From the NCBI GenBank assembly GCA_032433595.1, contig JASWJB010000072.1:1-64000 (forward strand): a stretch of 64,000 nt of DNA, given 5' to 3'. The notes under the pieces are model-generated. The model saw nothing but the letters and a program-made list of their open reading frames with translations. It did no database searches and had not been told where the DNA came from. Position 1 is the stretch's first letter, and every line of letters begins with the position of its first letter. This DNA comes from Conoideocrella luteorostrata (taxonomy: Eukaryota; Ascomycota; Sordariomycetes; Hypocreales; Clavicipitaceae). A program made the position numbers and the translations under genes. This document shows, piece by piece, positions 1-10,922 of this stretch.

Positions 1-285
1 CCCCCCCCCCCCCCGATATGCACGTCTTATTATATCAGTAATTTACAGCATGCATGTGTTATATAAGTGTATAAAATAATACATTTTAGCCGCTTGATTA
101 CTCCATACTCCGCAGTTACTTATAAGTTATAGCCAACCAGTTAATTTTACTGCCGGCAGTCACTTGATGCACAAGCGCTCGCAATCACTATTTCGCAGCT
201 GGCCAAGGCGCTAAGCAGTCGCCGCTAGGCCTCGTTGTCGTGCCTGAGAGAGTCGAGTACCATCTAGACACTAAGAATGCACTGG
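1..285. other. AT-rich window edge, no gene
   Basis: The window opens with a run of 14 C, then AT-rich sequence without a convincing reading frame. No telomere repeat (TTAGGG) is visible. The C run may mark a contig end or a sequencing artefact. Confidence 0.5.
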
Positions 286-565
286 CAAGCGGGGGACTGT
301 TTAACTGAGCCATTGAGGTGGCATTAACTCCGCAAGAGATAATGCCTTGGCGACCAAAAACAAGATTATAAAAAAAAGAAATTAAAAAAATTAAAAAAAA
401 ATTAAAATTAAAAAACAAAATTAAAAAAATTATTATATAGCTTAAATAACTATTTAATTAGTAAATTTTATTAATAATAAGCTTTAATTATATCTATGGC
501 GGGCGTTCAAATTAAAAGGGTCAATTGGACAAAGTGGACGAAATGGCTCAGTTAAACTGTCCCCG
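286..565. mobile_element. Truncated MITE copy 1
   Basis: The left end begins CAAGCGGGGGAC and the right part ends in GGCTCAGTTAAACTGTCCCC, which is the inverted complement of the left end. The middle is A-rich. The element matches the complete copy at 36425-36670 along both flanks, about 75 bp on the left and 90 bp on the right. Compared with that copy it lacks the last few bases of the right inverted repeat, and I see no target-site duplication. It has no coding capacity, so movement would have needed a transposase supplied from elsewhere. Confidence 0.8.
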
Positions 566-961
566 GTTTCAGGGAGGCGGTCAACTATTGTGTCGGCGTG
601 CGCTGGAACTGGTCCACTGATGCCAAAGCCCCTTTCGCATTGGAGCCAGAGGGCCGATCGCCCTTGAGCCCCCCCCCCACTAACTAGCCTGCGTCCATGA
701 CGAATGGCTGCCCTTTCGACTCCACACTCGCCAGGCGCCGACTTTTGCATTGCGTCACAGCGGCAGAAACTGGTTTCCCGCAGCGGCTACTCTACCCATT
801 CACTTGCATCGTCAGCATCATCTCATCAACGCTTTTTCTTCAGACCTTCCGCCGTTCAATCAAGCCTATCCCCTCCAAAGCTTTTCCAGCTGCTACCTCC
901 CGATACGCGATCCTCGGTCCTCGACCAGCTCAGCTGCCCGGGCTCATGCCGACTAAACATA

Positions 962-2746
962 ATGGCTGATGCAGGTCTCGTACAGACCAGTTTAATCTGG
1001 GTCACGTATGCAATCGCCGTGGGCCTCTGCCTTTTAGCTGCCATCATCACAACCTTCACCTGGCAGACGCCACGTGACCGATCCGCCGTTGTCAGCATCG
1101 TCGCCATTATCAGTCTGACCTCGCTTCTTGCCACTATCCTTCTTCTACCTGTTGATATTGCTCTCGTCTCGGCAACCGGCTCCGTCTCACAAGGCACCAA
1201 GAAGGACTGGGCGACGCCTGAGAGGGTTGACAGCATACTGCTGACACTGAAGATTGTATACTACTGCTTGTACAGCGTAGACGCGTTGCTCTGTCTGGTG
1301 GTGATTCCATTTGCGTACTTTTGGTATGAGGAATACGATGAAATTGAATTTGAGGAGCAAGGCAGAACTTGGAAGAGTCGTTTCTGGGCCGCTGCCAAGT
1401 ATACCCTCTTTTTCGTTGCCTTTGTTGTCATCTTATTCTTGCTCGGCTTCTTCATCCCGTCCCCCAGCGACTCATCCAAGGGTCACTGGGACTTGGACTA
1501 TTTCAAAGATCTGATTGCGCGAAACCATGCGGAAAAGGCTCTCACGTTCGCTCTGGGTCTGTTGATGACGCTGGGAACACTATTGTACGTTTTGTACACT
1601 GGCGCCGGTCTTGCGCTTATGCCTGTTGCGTTCATAAAATCTGCACCGTCTATTTCAGCACCTCAACTTTCTGCGACGACGGCTTCTCAATTGGAACAGA
1701 ACCGCGAACGTCAGCGTCAACTCGAAATGCGAAATGCAGGCCGTCAAGAGGGTATATCTCGCAAGGATCGTCGAGAACTGGATGCGCTCGTTAGAGAGGA
1801 GCAGACTCTTGTGCGCCGCGAGCGTCTCGCCTCTGAGGCTCAGGGGGAAGGCAGGAGCAAGGTTTACCAAGCTTGGTTGAAGGTCTGCGCCCTGCTACGG
1901 CCCATCAAAATGCTTGGTGGGATTCTTCTTCTAGCCATCTCCGTACTCATATGGGCATCCATGCTCATCACTGGCATTGACAAGGCCAAGAACTCTGTGT
2001 GTAAGCAGCGGTGTGGTTACATCTTGGGCGGTATTCACATTTTCCAGCCTCTCAACTGGGTTTTTGTCAAGCTTGCTAGGGTGTTTCCCGTCGACTATGT
2101 TCTCATGGCACTGTTGATCCTCTTCCTCTTTAGCAGCACCATTTCTGGCATTGCCACTGTAGGCATCCGCTTCCTTTGGATTCGCATCTTCCAGATTCGA
2201 CGCGGCAGAACCGCCCCTCAGGCCCTGCTCATCGCAACTGTAATGCTGACATTGGCCATTCTCGCCATTAACTATGCCATCACAATGATGGTCGCACCGC
2301 AGTACTCGACCTATGGCACGCAAACATTCTGTTCCAATAAGCCAGAGTACCCCGGAACGCAATCGTCGTGCAAGGGCCATGAAGACTTGATTAAGTCTTG
2401 CTCAGAGGCACTAAGCTTCAAGCACGCCAAAGACGTTTGCACCCCTTCCGTCATGTCTACCTTCCTCAACCGCATAACTATCACCTGGCCCTTTTTTGGC
2501 ATCATCGATTTTTGGGCTCAGTTTGCATTTTTGGCAGTCTTCCTCATTGTTTTCGCCACAGCATTAGTTCGCAGCCCAAAGGCAACCTTGGCCGAAATGG
2601 ACGAGGATGCCGAGGCAGATGAGGAGGAGAGCTTGTTGGCTGCCACTGGACGTCGATTCAATGCGACATGGGACGATGTACGGGGTAAACCGAGAGGATA
2701 TGGATCCAGCCAAGAGGAGAGAAACGATGGCTCTTCAAGGGCGTAA
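962..2746 (+). CDS. LMBR1-domain membrane protein, probable lysosomal cobalamin transporter (LMBD1-like)
   Basis: This intronless frame encodes 594 residues. The protein is polytopic with about nine hydrophobic segments: five in the first 230 residues or so, then a long charged cytosolic loop rich in Arg/Glu (about residues 240-300), then four more. The C-terminal tail is acidic. Order, length and the opening segment ([15 protein letters not shown]) match the fungal LMBD1 family, whose animal member works in lysosomal vitamin B12 export; the fungal role is less clear. The frame is open upstream to an ATG at 704, but those 86 extra residues are Ser/Pro-rich and not membrane-like, and family members start just before the first membrane segment. 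I therefore place the start at 962. It converges with the ANCHR-like gene, with about 210 bp between the two stops. Confidence 0.88.
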   Translation: MADAGLVQTSLIWVTYAIAVGLCLLAAIITTFTWQTPRDRSAVVSIVAIISLTSLLATILLLPVDIALVSATGSVSQGTKKDWATPERVDSILLTLKIVYYCLYSVDALLCLVVIPFAYFWYEEYDEIEFEEQGRTWKSRFWAAAKYTLFFVAFVVILFLLGFFIPSPSDSSKGHWDLDYFKDLIARNHAEKALTFALGLLMTLGTLLYVLYTGAGLALMPVAFIKSAPSISAPQLSATTASQLEQNRERQRQLEMRNAGRQEGISRKDRRELDALVREEQTLVRRERLASEAQGEGRSKVYQAWLKVCALLRPIKMLGGILLLAISVLIWASMLITGIDKAKNSVCKQRCGYILGGIHIFQPLNWVFVKLARVFPVDYVLMALLILFLFSSTISGIATVGIRFLWIRIFQIRRGRTAPQALLIATVMLTLAILAINYAITMMVAPQYSTYGTQTFCSNKPEYPGTQSSCKGHEDLIKSCSEALSFKHAKDVCTPSVMSTFLNRITITWPFFGIIDFWAQFAFLAVFLIVFATALVRSPKATLAEMDEDAEADEEESLLAATGRRFNATWDDVRGKPRGYGSSQEERNDGSSRA

Positions 2747-2958
2747 GTTGTTGCGGAACGGTGACATTCAGTCCAGAAGGATGCAGGATTAATACGGATG
2801 GCCAGATGCGCATAAAATTGGGTTATAGGGAACAAAAATACGATTAGGCAGGAATGCGTAGGAGTAGGAGTTTTGAATTTAATGTTTCGCTTTCAACATA
2901 TGGCTACAATGGTCTCAATATGTTTCACTTCAGAGTAAATTCTTCACTCATAGGCTGG

Positions 2959-4039
2959 TCAAGCTCCCAGAGCGACTTTCTTCTCCTTTTTATTCCTTGT
3001 AAATTGCACGGCTTTATGATCCCTTTCATCGAAGTGTGCAGCCGGCCCAATATGCATCTCTCTCCAGCACCTTGTGCAGTAAACATCCTCATCACAGCCT
3101 AAGCATCTCAACGTAGCGTCTTCCAAACACACGGTGCACCAGGAGTCCACGTCGTCGTCCGTGTATTTTGTTTTTGAGGTCAGCCTATTGACGGGCTTGG
3201 ATGGGCGCGATGTAGGCACAGAAGGGAGGTCTGCTTCGGAAGAGCGTAGGGCGGCCATCCGGGCGGTCAAGTGTGCCATCTTGGTGGACGATGTGGTTGT
3301 TTCTGTTTCAGGGGCGGAAGGGAGATCCAAAGGGACAGAGGGGAGGGTATTCTCATCATGATCTGGGGTGTCTTTCTCACTTGCGTCTTCGTCCTCTGCG
3401 CTGGGCGGCTCATTGCTGAGCTTGTCGTCGAGTTCGATCTCGTCCTTGTATCGGGCCATTATGTCGTTTGTTGCTCTGGTCATGGTCTCGCCGTCTGAGT
3501 CGTCTGAGTCGTTGGCTTTGCGCGCAGCAGCGCCAGTTTCATCTGCGTCTTGGGGAATCGAAGCAGATAGTTCTTCCAGTAGAGCCCCGACATCGTCTTC
3601 CTTGGGCTCTGGTGCTTCTGACTTCGTTTCTGGTGCATCAACCCCGGCGAGCAGCTGTTCGAGATCTTCGAGAGCCGCATCGTCTGTCTCGAATAAGGCC
3701 TCTACAGCATCGTCTTGTTCGCAAGAGCTCGTCCGTGATGGATTTGGCTTGTCTGACGTGAGATTTACTTGAGAGTTCGATGTGCCTCTGGGTGATTCAG
3801 CCTGGCTGCGGAGTGACTTTAATCTCGCGGCGAGAACGTCGCTCCCTGTGGGGGTCTTGGCTCGCTCAATTACATCGAATTTTATTCTACTCATCGTTAA
3901 GATACTTGGCTCATTTTACAACATGGAGAATGTCTAGGGGCACAGCATACGGATTTGCGGCCGGCTTTTCGGGGGTGGCGCTGGCTCCTCGGAGGGCTTG
4001 GAGCCGCTCGAGAAGCGATTTGTCGACGTCGTCTGACAT
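2959..4039 (-). CDS. ANCHR-like B-box zinc-finger protein (abscission/NoCut checkpoint regulator family)
   Basis: The gene has two exons, 3951-4039 and 2959-3886, separated by a 64-nt intron (donor GTATGC, acceptor GAGTAG), giving 338 residues. The small first exon encodes MSDDVDKSLLERLQALRGAS; splicing joins it to IKFDVIERAKTPTGSDVLAARLKSLR. This short N-terminal motif pair is characteristic of the fungal family. The middle is acidic and Ser/Thr-rich, probably disordered. The C-terminus carries a B-box-like zinc finger with three CxxC pairs (CTVC, CLGC, CTRC) followed by several His. The animal homologue retains VPS4 at the midbody to delay abscission; a comparable septation or ESCRT role here is inference. 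The second exon has its own in-frame ATG at 3894, but starting there would lose the conserved N-terminal motif. Confidence 0.82.
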
Positions 4040-4443
4040 TTTTTGTGGAGCTTGGCCTGTGGGATTATAAAGCGTGGGTTTTTGAGTATATGTGTAGTTG
4101 AGATTTTGCTAATGTCAAGCCGCGGCATGGAAGTGTTGTCGATGTTTGTGGATTGAAGGTGTGATTGCGTCAGGTGAGGTGCTGCTGGTAGAGGCTGAGT
4201 CTATGACAAGGTGGGGTGATGATGCAGTATTGCAATAGCTGTCTTAGTAACTTACGGATCATCATCATGGGTACGTTTACGATCTACAAGCTCAATCAAC
4301 GACTTCACAACTTATACACAACTTACTCATTCATCATCTCGTTTCTTCTTTATTTATCAGTGCGCCACCATATGGGAAGGAATTATCAGTAGTCTAACCA
4401 AGTCTCCAATCATCTGGCCATACCCGACCGCCCACCCAATTAC

Positions 4444-6771
4444 TTACTGCCCTTCCGCGCTCAACCAGTCAAACGTGTGCAGCAGCTCAAAGTTGAAAAA
4501 CTCACTCATATCCGCCGACAACTCCATCCCCCAATCGCCCACCCAGTCCATCTGCCCCGCGTTCTCGACCTGCAGGGCGCCCTCATTCAGCGCCTGGTCC
4601 AAGACATGCCGCACCGCCTTCTTGACGCTGCGGCAGCTCTCTGCGTTGGGTGCCATCGGGCCGACCCAGTCGAGGAAGCCAACCAGCAGACTCAGCTGCT
4701 GTATCAGCCTTGATCTGGTGATGGGCTCCGCGCCGGCCTTGTTGTTGCGGCTGGGCGTGACGGGGATGGTGGCATTCCGCCCACGGAGCAGCTCCATGCA
4801 GAGGATGCCTGCGGCCGGCGCGGCGTAGCACATGAGAATCCACTCCGAGTCGGCTGTCGCTCCTCCAAGCTTCTCCTGGTGCGTCCAGAAGATGAGGGTC
4901 AGGGATATCAGGTCGTAGCTAATTTCGATCATCTCCGGGCTGGACAGGCCGGTCTCCTTGCTGAGGAGCCGCTCGATGGTGAACATGTTTTGGAGGTGGT
5001 CGAGCTGCACGACGAGTCTGGCGTACAGCGTTGGGCCGTCTGTTTCCGGGTCGCTGGCGTCGGTGTCGCGGTAGGCCAGTACAGACGGGAGCTTTTCCAT
5101 GGTTTCTTGTTCTCGGACCTTGAGATGTTGTCTGCGTGCGTTTTACGAATTAGCTTCTGCAACGAGTACTCTATACGCATATATAACCACGTCGGAAACG
5201 AGGCACGTTTGCGGCAGGGCTGTGTTGGTCTTACAGGGCTTCTGTGTTTCCACCCCTAGGGGTTGGCTGGAGCGCAATTTCCAGAATATCCTCTTTGACG
5301 AGGTCGATCATCACCTTGGCACGCATGACGGTTACGGAGTATATCTGGCCTTTGGTGTTCCATCCATTCTCGTCAATGTTTGGGCTGCTCCCGAGGGACT
5401 TGGCATCACTGTTGAGGAGCTCGTCGTCGCTAATGTCCAACGGGAGCGGTGTGGTGGCAAACCTACTTCCGAGGAAGGGGGGCCGGCCGGTGAAGAGCGA
5501 GCCGACCTTGTCACTTTTGAAAATCATGGCGTACAGCCTCCTCTTTATCTCGGAACTGATGGAATGGTCGTCGATCATGGATGGTGGCGTGGCGTGAAGG
5601 CCCAAAAACGTAGTCAAGGCGTACAGGTCGCCATAGATTCGCCAATGCTGGATGCCTAATAGCACGCATTAGTTACTTTCCCCGTCGACTTTGACATCTC
5701 AAGATCACCCTCGATCACCCTCACCCTCACCCTCACCCCTCAACCGCAACCCCCAACTACAGACAGCATGAATCTTGATAGAGACAGATACTCACTGGTA
5801 TCTCCTGCGATGAGAGATTGCGCGACCCCATATCTGTAGAGCAGAATGGCCAGCATCGAATTCGCCGTGGAGCCGCACTTGCAAATGTCAATGCAGCGAC
5901 CTGCGGCGCGCATGTACTTTACCAGCAGCCTTCTGCCATCACTCCCACGCAGTTCCTCGGTGTCACGAAGGCCAGCGTTCTCCGGGAGCGAAATGGTCCC
6001 CAAGGCCCAGTAGCAGAACAGCAGTCCCAAAGATTCCCATCGCAGATTTGGGCCCGAAAACGAGCGAAGCCACTCTATGGGATCCGTGTAGTTTTCTTGG
6101 AGCGGCGTGGAGCTATTCCTACATAAAATGTTGGCCATCTGTCGGAGGTTGGCAGTCGTCCTCATGTCTTCCAACACATCGCCGAACGTGATCCATATGC
6201 TCTCGTTCATTATCTGCGCCGCGAGTCGGCACCAGCTATCATTCGGGTTGACATGGAGCTTGAACAGCGAAGTACAGGTCTCATGGTCCGGTATAGCGCG
6301 CAGAATGTTAATGGCTCTCTCGCCGGGGGTGTCGTCGACCATGGAACTGGCCGCCTCATCCACCTGCTCGGGGGTCCTTCCGTTCAGCGGCAAGTTGTAT
6401 TGGGTGTCCTTGAAGACGGCCGAGAAGCTAGTCGCGCCGAGATATCCTACATTGTTGTCCGGCTGCGGCGAGAAGTCATCTTCCAAGACGCTGCTCGGCT
6501 CTAGATTTACATGTTCCCGAGGCGTCGACTTCCGAGACGCCGGGGAGGCAGGCGGTGTGAACTTTAGCCGGGGCTGATGCTCCTTCTGGTCAACGTATAT
6601 GCAGGAAGACGCGATTTTCCCGCGTCGGCAGCGTGAGCAGACTGGTAGATGGTGGTCGCATGCTACCTTTCGCTTCCGGCACGGCTCACACGCCTGCAGC
6701 CGGCCATTGCGACGACGGGGGGCACTTGACGCTACGCCATGGCGGTCGGAGTTGTCATGGATGGAGTTCAT
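4444..6771 (-). CDS. Zn2Cys6 fungal-specific transcription factor
   Basis: Three exons (5796-6771, 5235-5655, 4444-5131) with introns of 140 and 103 nt give 694 residues. All four splice sites are canonical (GTGAGT, GTAAGA, TAG, CAG) and keep the frame. The N-terminus has a binuclear zinc cluster at about residues 28-59 with spacing C-X2-C-X6-C-X6-C-X2-C-X8-C, followed by a basic linker. The remainder resembles the fungal-specific transcription factor domain: a helical region including IQHWRIYGDLYALTTFLGLH across the first junction and a segment starting RRLYAMIFKSDK with GRPP. It should be a nuclear DNA-binding regulator; its targets cannot be read from the sequence. No biosynthetic cluster lies next to it. 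About 2.3 kb of non-coding sequence separates its start from the next gene, which is on the opposite strand. Confidence 0.9.
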
Positions 6772-9107
6772 GGGGCAGTCGGATGGCTCGCGGCATTCTC
6801 TTCAATGGGCATGCATGTACAGGGCAAGAATGGCATATATTTTTCATGAACAATCAGTCTAATGCTTGTTGCTTTCAAAGGGCGTGAGTGAGTTCACAAT
6901 ACGGCGGATACGCAGACGAATGGTGTAAGTCGCCGGTGCTCGGTGCTCGGCCCTCGGCTCTCGGCTTAAATCGATATGCCATACGACCAACCACTCGGGG
7001 TATTGCAGCAACATCAGCGCTTGAGCATTATCTACTTAATAATTTGATATGTCCGTTTATTCGATGCGAGATGCCCTTTTTACCACCTTACCGATTCGAC
7101 GCCTTATTGATTCTCAGAAATTTATCCTCTTATGAATGAAGATGGTCAAAGTCAGTGAGGCGACAAGCGGGTCATTGCCCAGATGTCAGCCAGCAACACC
7201 AGCAATACCAACAACACAATTAGTTCGGGCTCTCACAACCTCCAACATCAGTGTGCATCACCATACCAATCGGTGCAGGTGTTGCGTATGGGCCTCTACA
7301 GAAGCAGCGTCCAAGATGGTGGGTTTGAGGAATCGCAGTCGTGGCTGAGCCGCATGTGAATTGAATCACGAGTCCAGTTTCACGAAAGACTGACTTACTC
7401 GTTTGCGTGCTGTCTGCTGCCTGCCGGTGCTGAACCCCAGGCGCAGCTAGAGTCAGTTAGCCTGTGGCATAGTTGTTTGTTGGCGGCGACACCGGCTTGC
7501 GCCGACCAGCCACATTTGTTGTTTGGCTGTTCAGGTCAGGCTTTCTGCCCTCTGCTCTACGCATGCCCGCCCCTCAGAAAGAAGTGAACTGTGGGGTAAC
7601 GCAAATCCATGTGCTGCATCTCCGCAAGGCAAGAGTTAATCGAAGACTCTACGACGGCACAGCCTCGACCGGGCAAGATCAGCTCATTCCGTCCCACAAC
7701 TACGGAGACTGCGATGGCGAAGGCTGTGTGGCAGTACGGTTTGTACGGGCATAACTAGGAAATAAGCAAGGCAGACCAGAACACAGAGACAGACACGCGC
7801 TTGACAAATTAATTTGTCAACACAGAGACAGAGCAGGTACTCCGCAGACTCATCCAGGATTCCATGATACCATGTCCAATTCGACCAGTAACATTGTGCC
7901 CCGACTTCGTTGACGAACGCCAAGCATACTAGTTGTGTAAGCTGACCCAATCATTGACTGACCGCCCCAGAGTAGTTACGAAGATCTCGCCGTCGCTACG
8001 CACAACACTCGAAAGGAATGGCCGGAGATACACGTTTATGATAAGGCTGACCCAAACGCAGTTCAGCACAAGGCTGCAATGAGGCATCTCGCCTGTCACT
8101 AACTAGTGTTTTGTCCGGAAATATGACGTCGGAAATGGGGCATCAATCTCCTCGGCCGCCGGATCGGCCGCGTCGATCTTCTTTGTACCATACAAAGGCA
8201 ACGAAACGTTGAATGATTCAAGGAGATGCATCCCGTGTTCGTGCATCGAACTAGAAGTAACAGGCCATTTTTGTCACAAAATTGGAAAATTTGGCACTCG
8301 CAGCAGCCTTTCCTCTGCTTGGGTTGCGCCGCAGCTCTCGCCGTCGGCTGACAAAGCTCTGGCAATATCGTGAACGTTCGCATTCGCTTGTGACAAACTC
8401 GGTGATTGCAGAAAGCAGAGTTAGCCGCACTGTAGTAGCGCCGCTTGCAGGTACTGCAGGGACCTGCTCCACCAAGCCACAGTGTGTGGCCGCATAATGG
8501 TGACCTCATTGCAGCAGTTCTCCAGTCGCCACAGCACATGGCATGGTCGTATTCTGTCGCATTAGTATCTGTTGACTAAAAGCCAGCTAGTTCGTTTGCA
8601 AGGCACCCCAGTCGCCACTCTTACATTTGAATTTTCGCAAACTAAATGAATCTGTTCAGACTCAGGCGACTTGGTTCAAATCTTTAGCGGTGGTCGCACT
8701 GGCTCAGTCGAGCCACAACCAATGCTGCGGCTTGGCTTCCCACTAGCAGCAATTCCATTTGAGGCGTCAAAGGTATACTCCGTCATCCGCATGCTGTACA
8801 ATCACTGGCGTCAAACCGGGAGGCAGCACTTGTGAACCAACTCGTTTCCTGCTAACGTGCCAAGCGCAGCCAGTGTGCCAAGAATAAAAGGGACCAGATC
8901 CTCCACCCCAGATCGCCCTAATTTCTGCATTCCATTCGCGGCTTCATTCTGCAGTATTGCTCATAGAACTGACCTGCCATTTTCTTTTAAAAATAGAGAG
9001 AAGGCAGCGTTATTCTTTTCTTTTCAACCCCACACTTCATTGCCCGTCTCGTTAGATTTCAACCACACATATCTTGTCGCGTGCGACACCCCCACACACA
9101 CACCGGT
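6772..9107. other. 2.3-kb divergent intergenic region
   Basis: This is the shared upstream region of the Zn2Cys6 gene and the GPI-anchored protein gene. No frame here has family signal or good splice structure. The last 200 bp before 9108 are CT- and CA-rich, as is common in fungal 5' leaders. Confidence 0.55.
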
Positions 9108-10037
9108 ATGCGTTTCGACGTTGCTCTCGTCGCGGCGACCCTGCTGTCCACAGCCGCTGCAGGGGTCATCGATCCCCAGCATGCCGTAAGGATAGAAGCC
9201 GATGCTCTGAACGGTAACAGCTTGTTCAAAAGAAAAGGCGGTGGTGGCGGAGGAGGCCGAGGAGGTGGCGGCGGCAGCAGCAGCGGTGGCAGCAAGAGTG
9301 GTGGAAGCAGCGGTGGAAGCAGTGGTGGAAGCAGTGGAAGTGGTAGCGGCGGTAGCAGGTCTGGCTCAGGCTCAGGTTCTGGATCTGGATCTGGAGGATT
9401 GTAAGTACTTGTGTCCTGGTCGTCTTGGGATAATTATGGCACTAACCAGCTTGTTTTTAGCCGCGGAAACACTGGCGCAGGGTCCAATGCCGGAGGTACT
9501 TCACGAGGAGGCTCCGGCCCTCCACGTTCATATGGCGGAGGAGGTTATTATGGCGGAGGCGCTGCCAGCCCGTACAGATCCGGCCTCGCTACGGCTGCTG
9601 GCGTTGGCGCCATCGCATTCGCTGCCTCTGCACTTCTGTTCTGGCCTGGGCACTGGTACTATGGTGCCCATCTGTATCCGAACCGCAACGAGTTTTCCTT
9701 TCACAATGCTACCACCAACCGGCAAGAGAGTCTGCCCGTTGTTTGCGCATGCGCCAAGTATGCAGAGTGCGGCTGCGGCGATAATACAGCTACGTTGAAG
9801 GAGCTTGTTGGCAACGGCAGTTACGCGGCTTTGAATAAGAGTATCATCAATACTGGTACCTACAGAAACAGAAAGACTCTTCTCGTTAATGGCACGTTGC
9901 CTAACGGAACAACAGCTGATGGACCTGATGAAGGGTCCACAGATTCGAGTGATGGAGTTGGTATGAGGAGTCTGGCCGAGGCTGCTGGCATGTGGCCTGT
10001 CGCGGCCTGTGTTCTGGCTGCCATATTTCTAGCATGA
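9108..10037 (+). CDS. Gly/Ser-rich secreted protein with C-terminal GPI signal (DUF7732-like)
   Basis: Two exons (9108-9400 and 9461-10037) with a 60-nt intron (GTAAGT, branch CTAAC, acceptor TTTTTAG) give 289 residues. Residues 1-19 form a signal peptide (MRFDVALVAATLLSTAAAG). A KRK site (possible Kex2 cleavage) precedes a long Gly/Ser tract of short repeats (GGSSGGSSGG and GSGSGS). The second exon has a hydrophobic stretch followed by a conserved Trp/Tyr-rich segment (FWPGHWYYGAHLYP), then a cluster of Cys (CACAKYAECGCG) and several N-glycosylation sequons. The C-terminus ends in a hydrophobic tail suited to GPI anchoring. The pattern resembles fungal DUF7732 proteins, an assignment from memory. 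A cell-wall or membrane-surface location is likely; the function is unknown. Confidence 0.8.
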
Positions 10038-10922
10038 ACATGGGCAGCCTTTGTAATACCTGCTCTATCATTTCCTTTGTTCAGCTATGGCCAGCAATTT
10101 ACCCTCGTTGGCAGCATATGTACGATAACCAGACGACAGGTCACGATGAATGATACCCGACGGCGAAAACCGGTATTTCACAAACTATTTTTATTTTATT
10201 TTTTTGAGAATATATGGTTCCTTGGCTTATCGCTCGTTTCTCATGATTATATCATAAGACAAAAAGAAGCGATTCCTTGGTTGAAAGAATGAAATAGATT
10301 TGACCCGACATGTTGTTGAGCTAGTTGCTAGTTATAGACTTAGTAATTCCACGATAATTTAAGCACTCGCTTCATGTATCATTTTCGATATTGAAATTTT
10401 TCAGAAGTGGACAGATGCTCAATGTTAAGTGAGAAGTACTAAACTTGACACTGCTTCGCTTGTAAAAGTAAGGTTAGTGGTATCAATCAATAATCACTGA
10501 ATTTGCAGTCCAATTTCCCGAAGATGGATCGCATACAATTTTTTTCTATTTATTCAAGCATGCCTCTCATGGAACTCATTTTTCAAATAACTAGTTATTG
10601 TGTTGCTCATTGAGGTCCTGCCAGTCGTCACGTGCAGCGCATTTCTCTCATTTCCCTTTGCAGTCTGACTAAGCAGCTCTAGGCTACTCACGCCTCCTAC
10701 CCCAACCTTGAATCTTGAACCCTGCATACTCTGAATGCCACAGCATAAAAATCGCTGCCCTCTTCGCCACATTCCTTCCGTTCACCTATCCGTACCATCA
10801 TATTGACGTGGTCGGGTACTCTTCGCCATCAAGCATGTTTTAGTCGCTTACGAGCACGCCACACCTAGGGACAAAGCCGCCCGGAGTGAGCTCTGTTGTG
10901 AATTCCGTACATTTGACACATC
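10038..10922. other. Intergenic, TAF1 promoter region
   Basis: About 880 bp of AT-rich sequence between the GPI-protein stop and the TAF1 start. I see no gene in it. Confidence 0.5.

Noticed and set aside
704..961. 86-codon N-terminal extension of the LMBD1-like gene
   Set aside because: The extension is open and in frame but is Ser/Pro-rich without membrane character; the family begins at the Met at 962, just before the first membrane segment.
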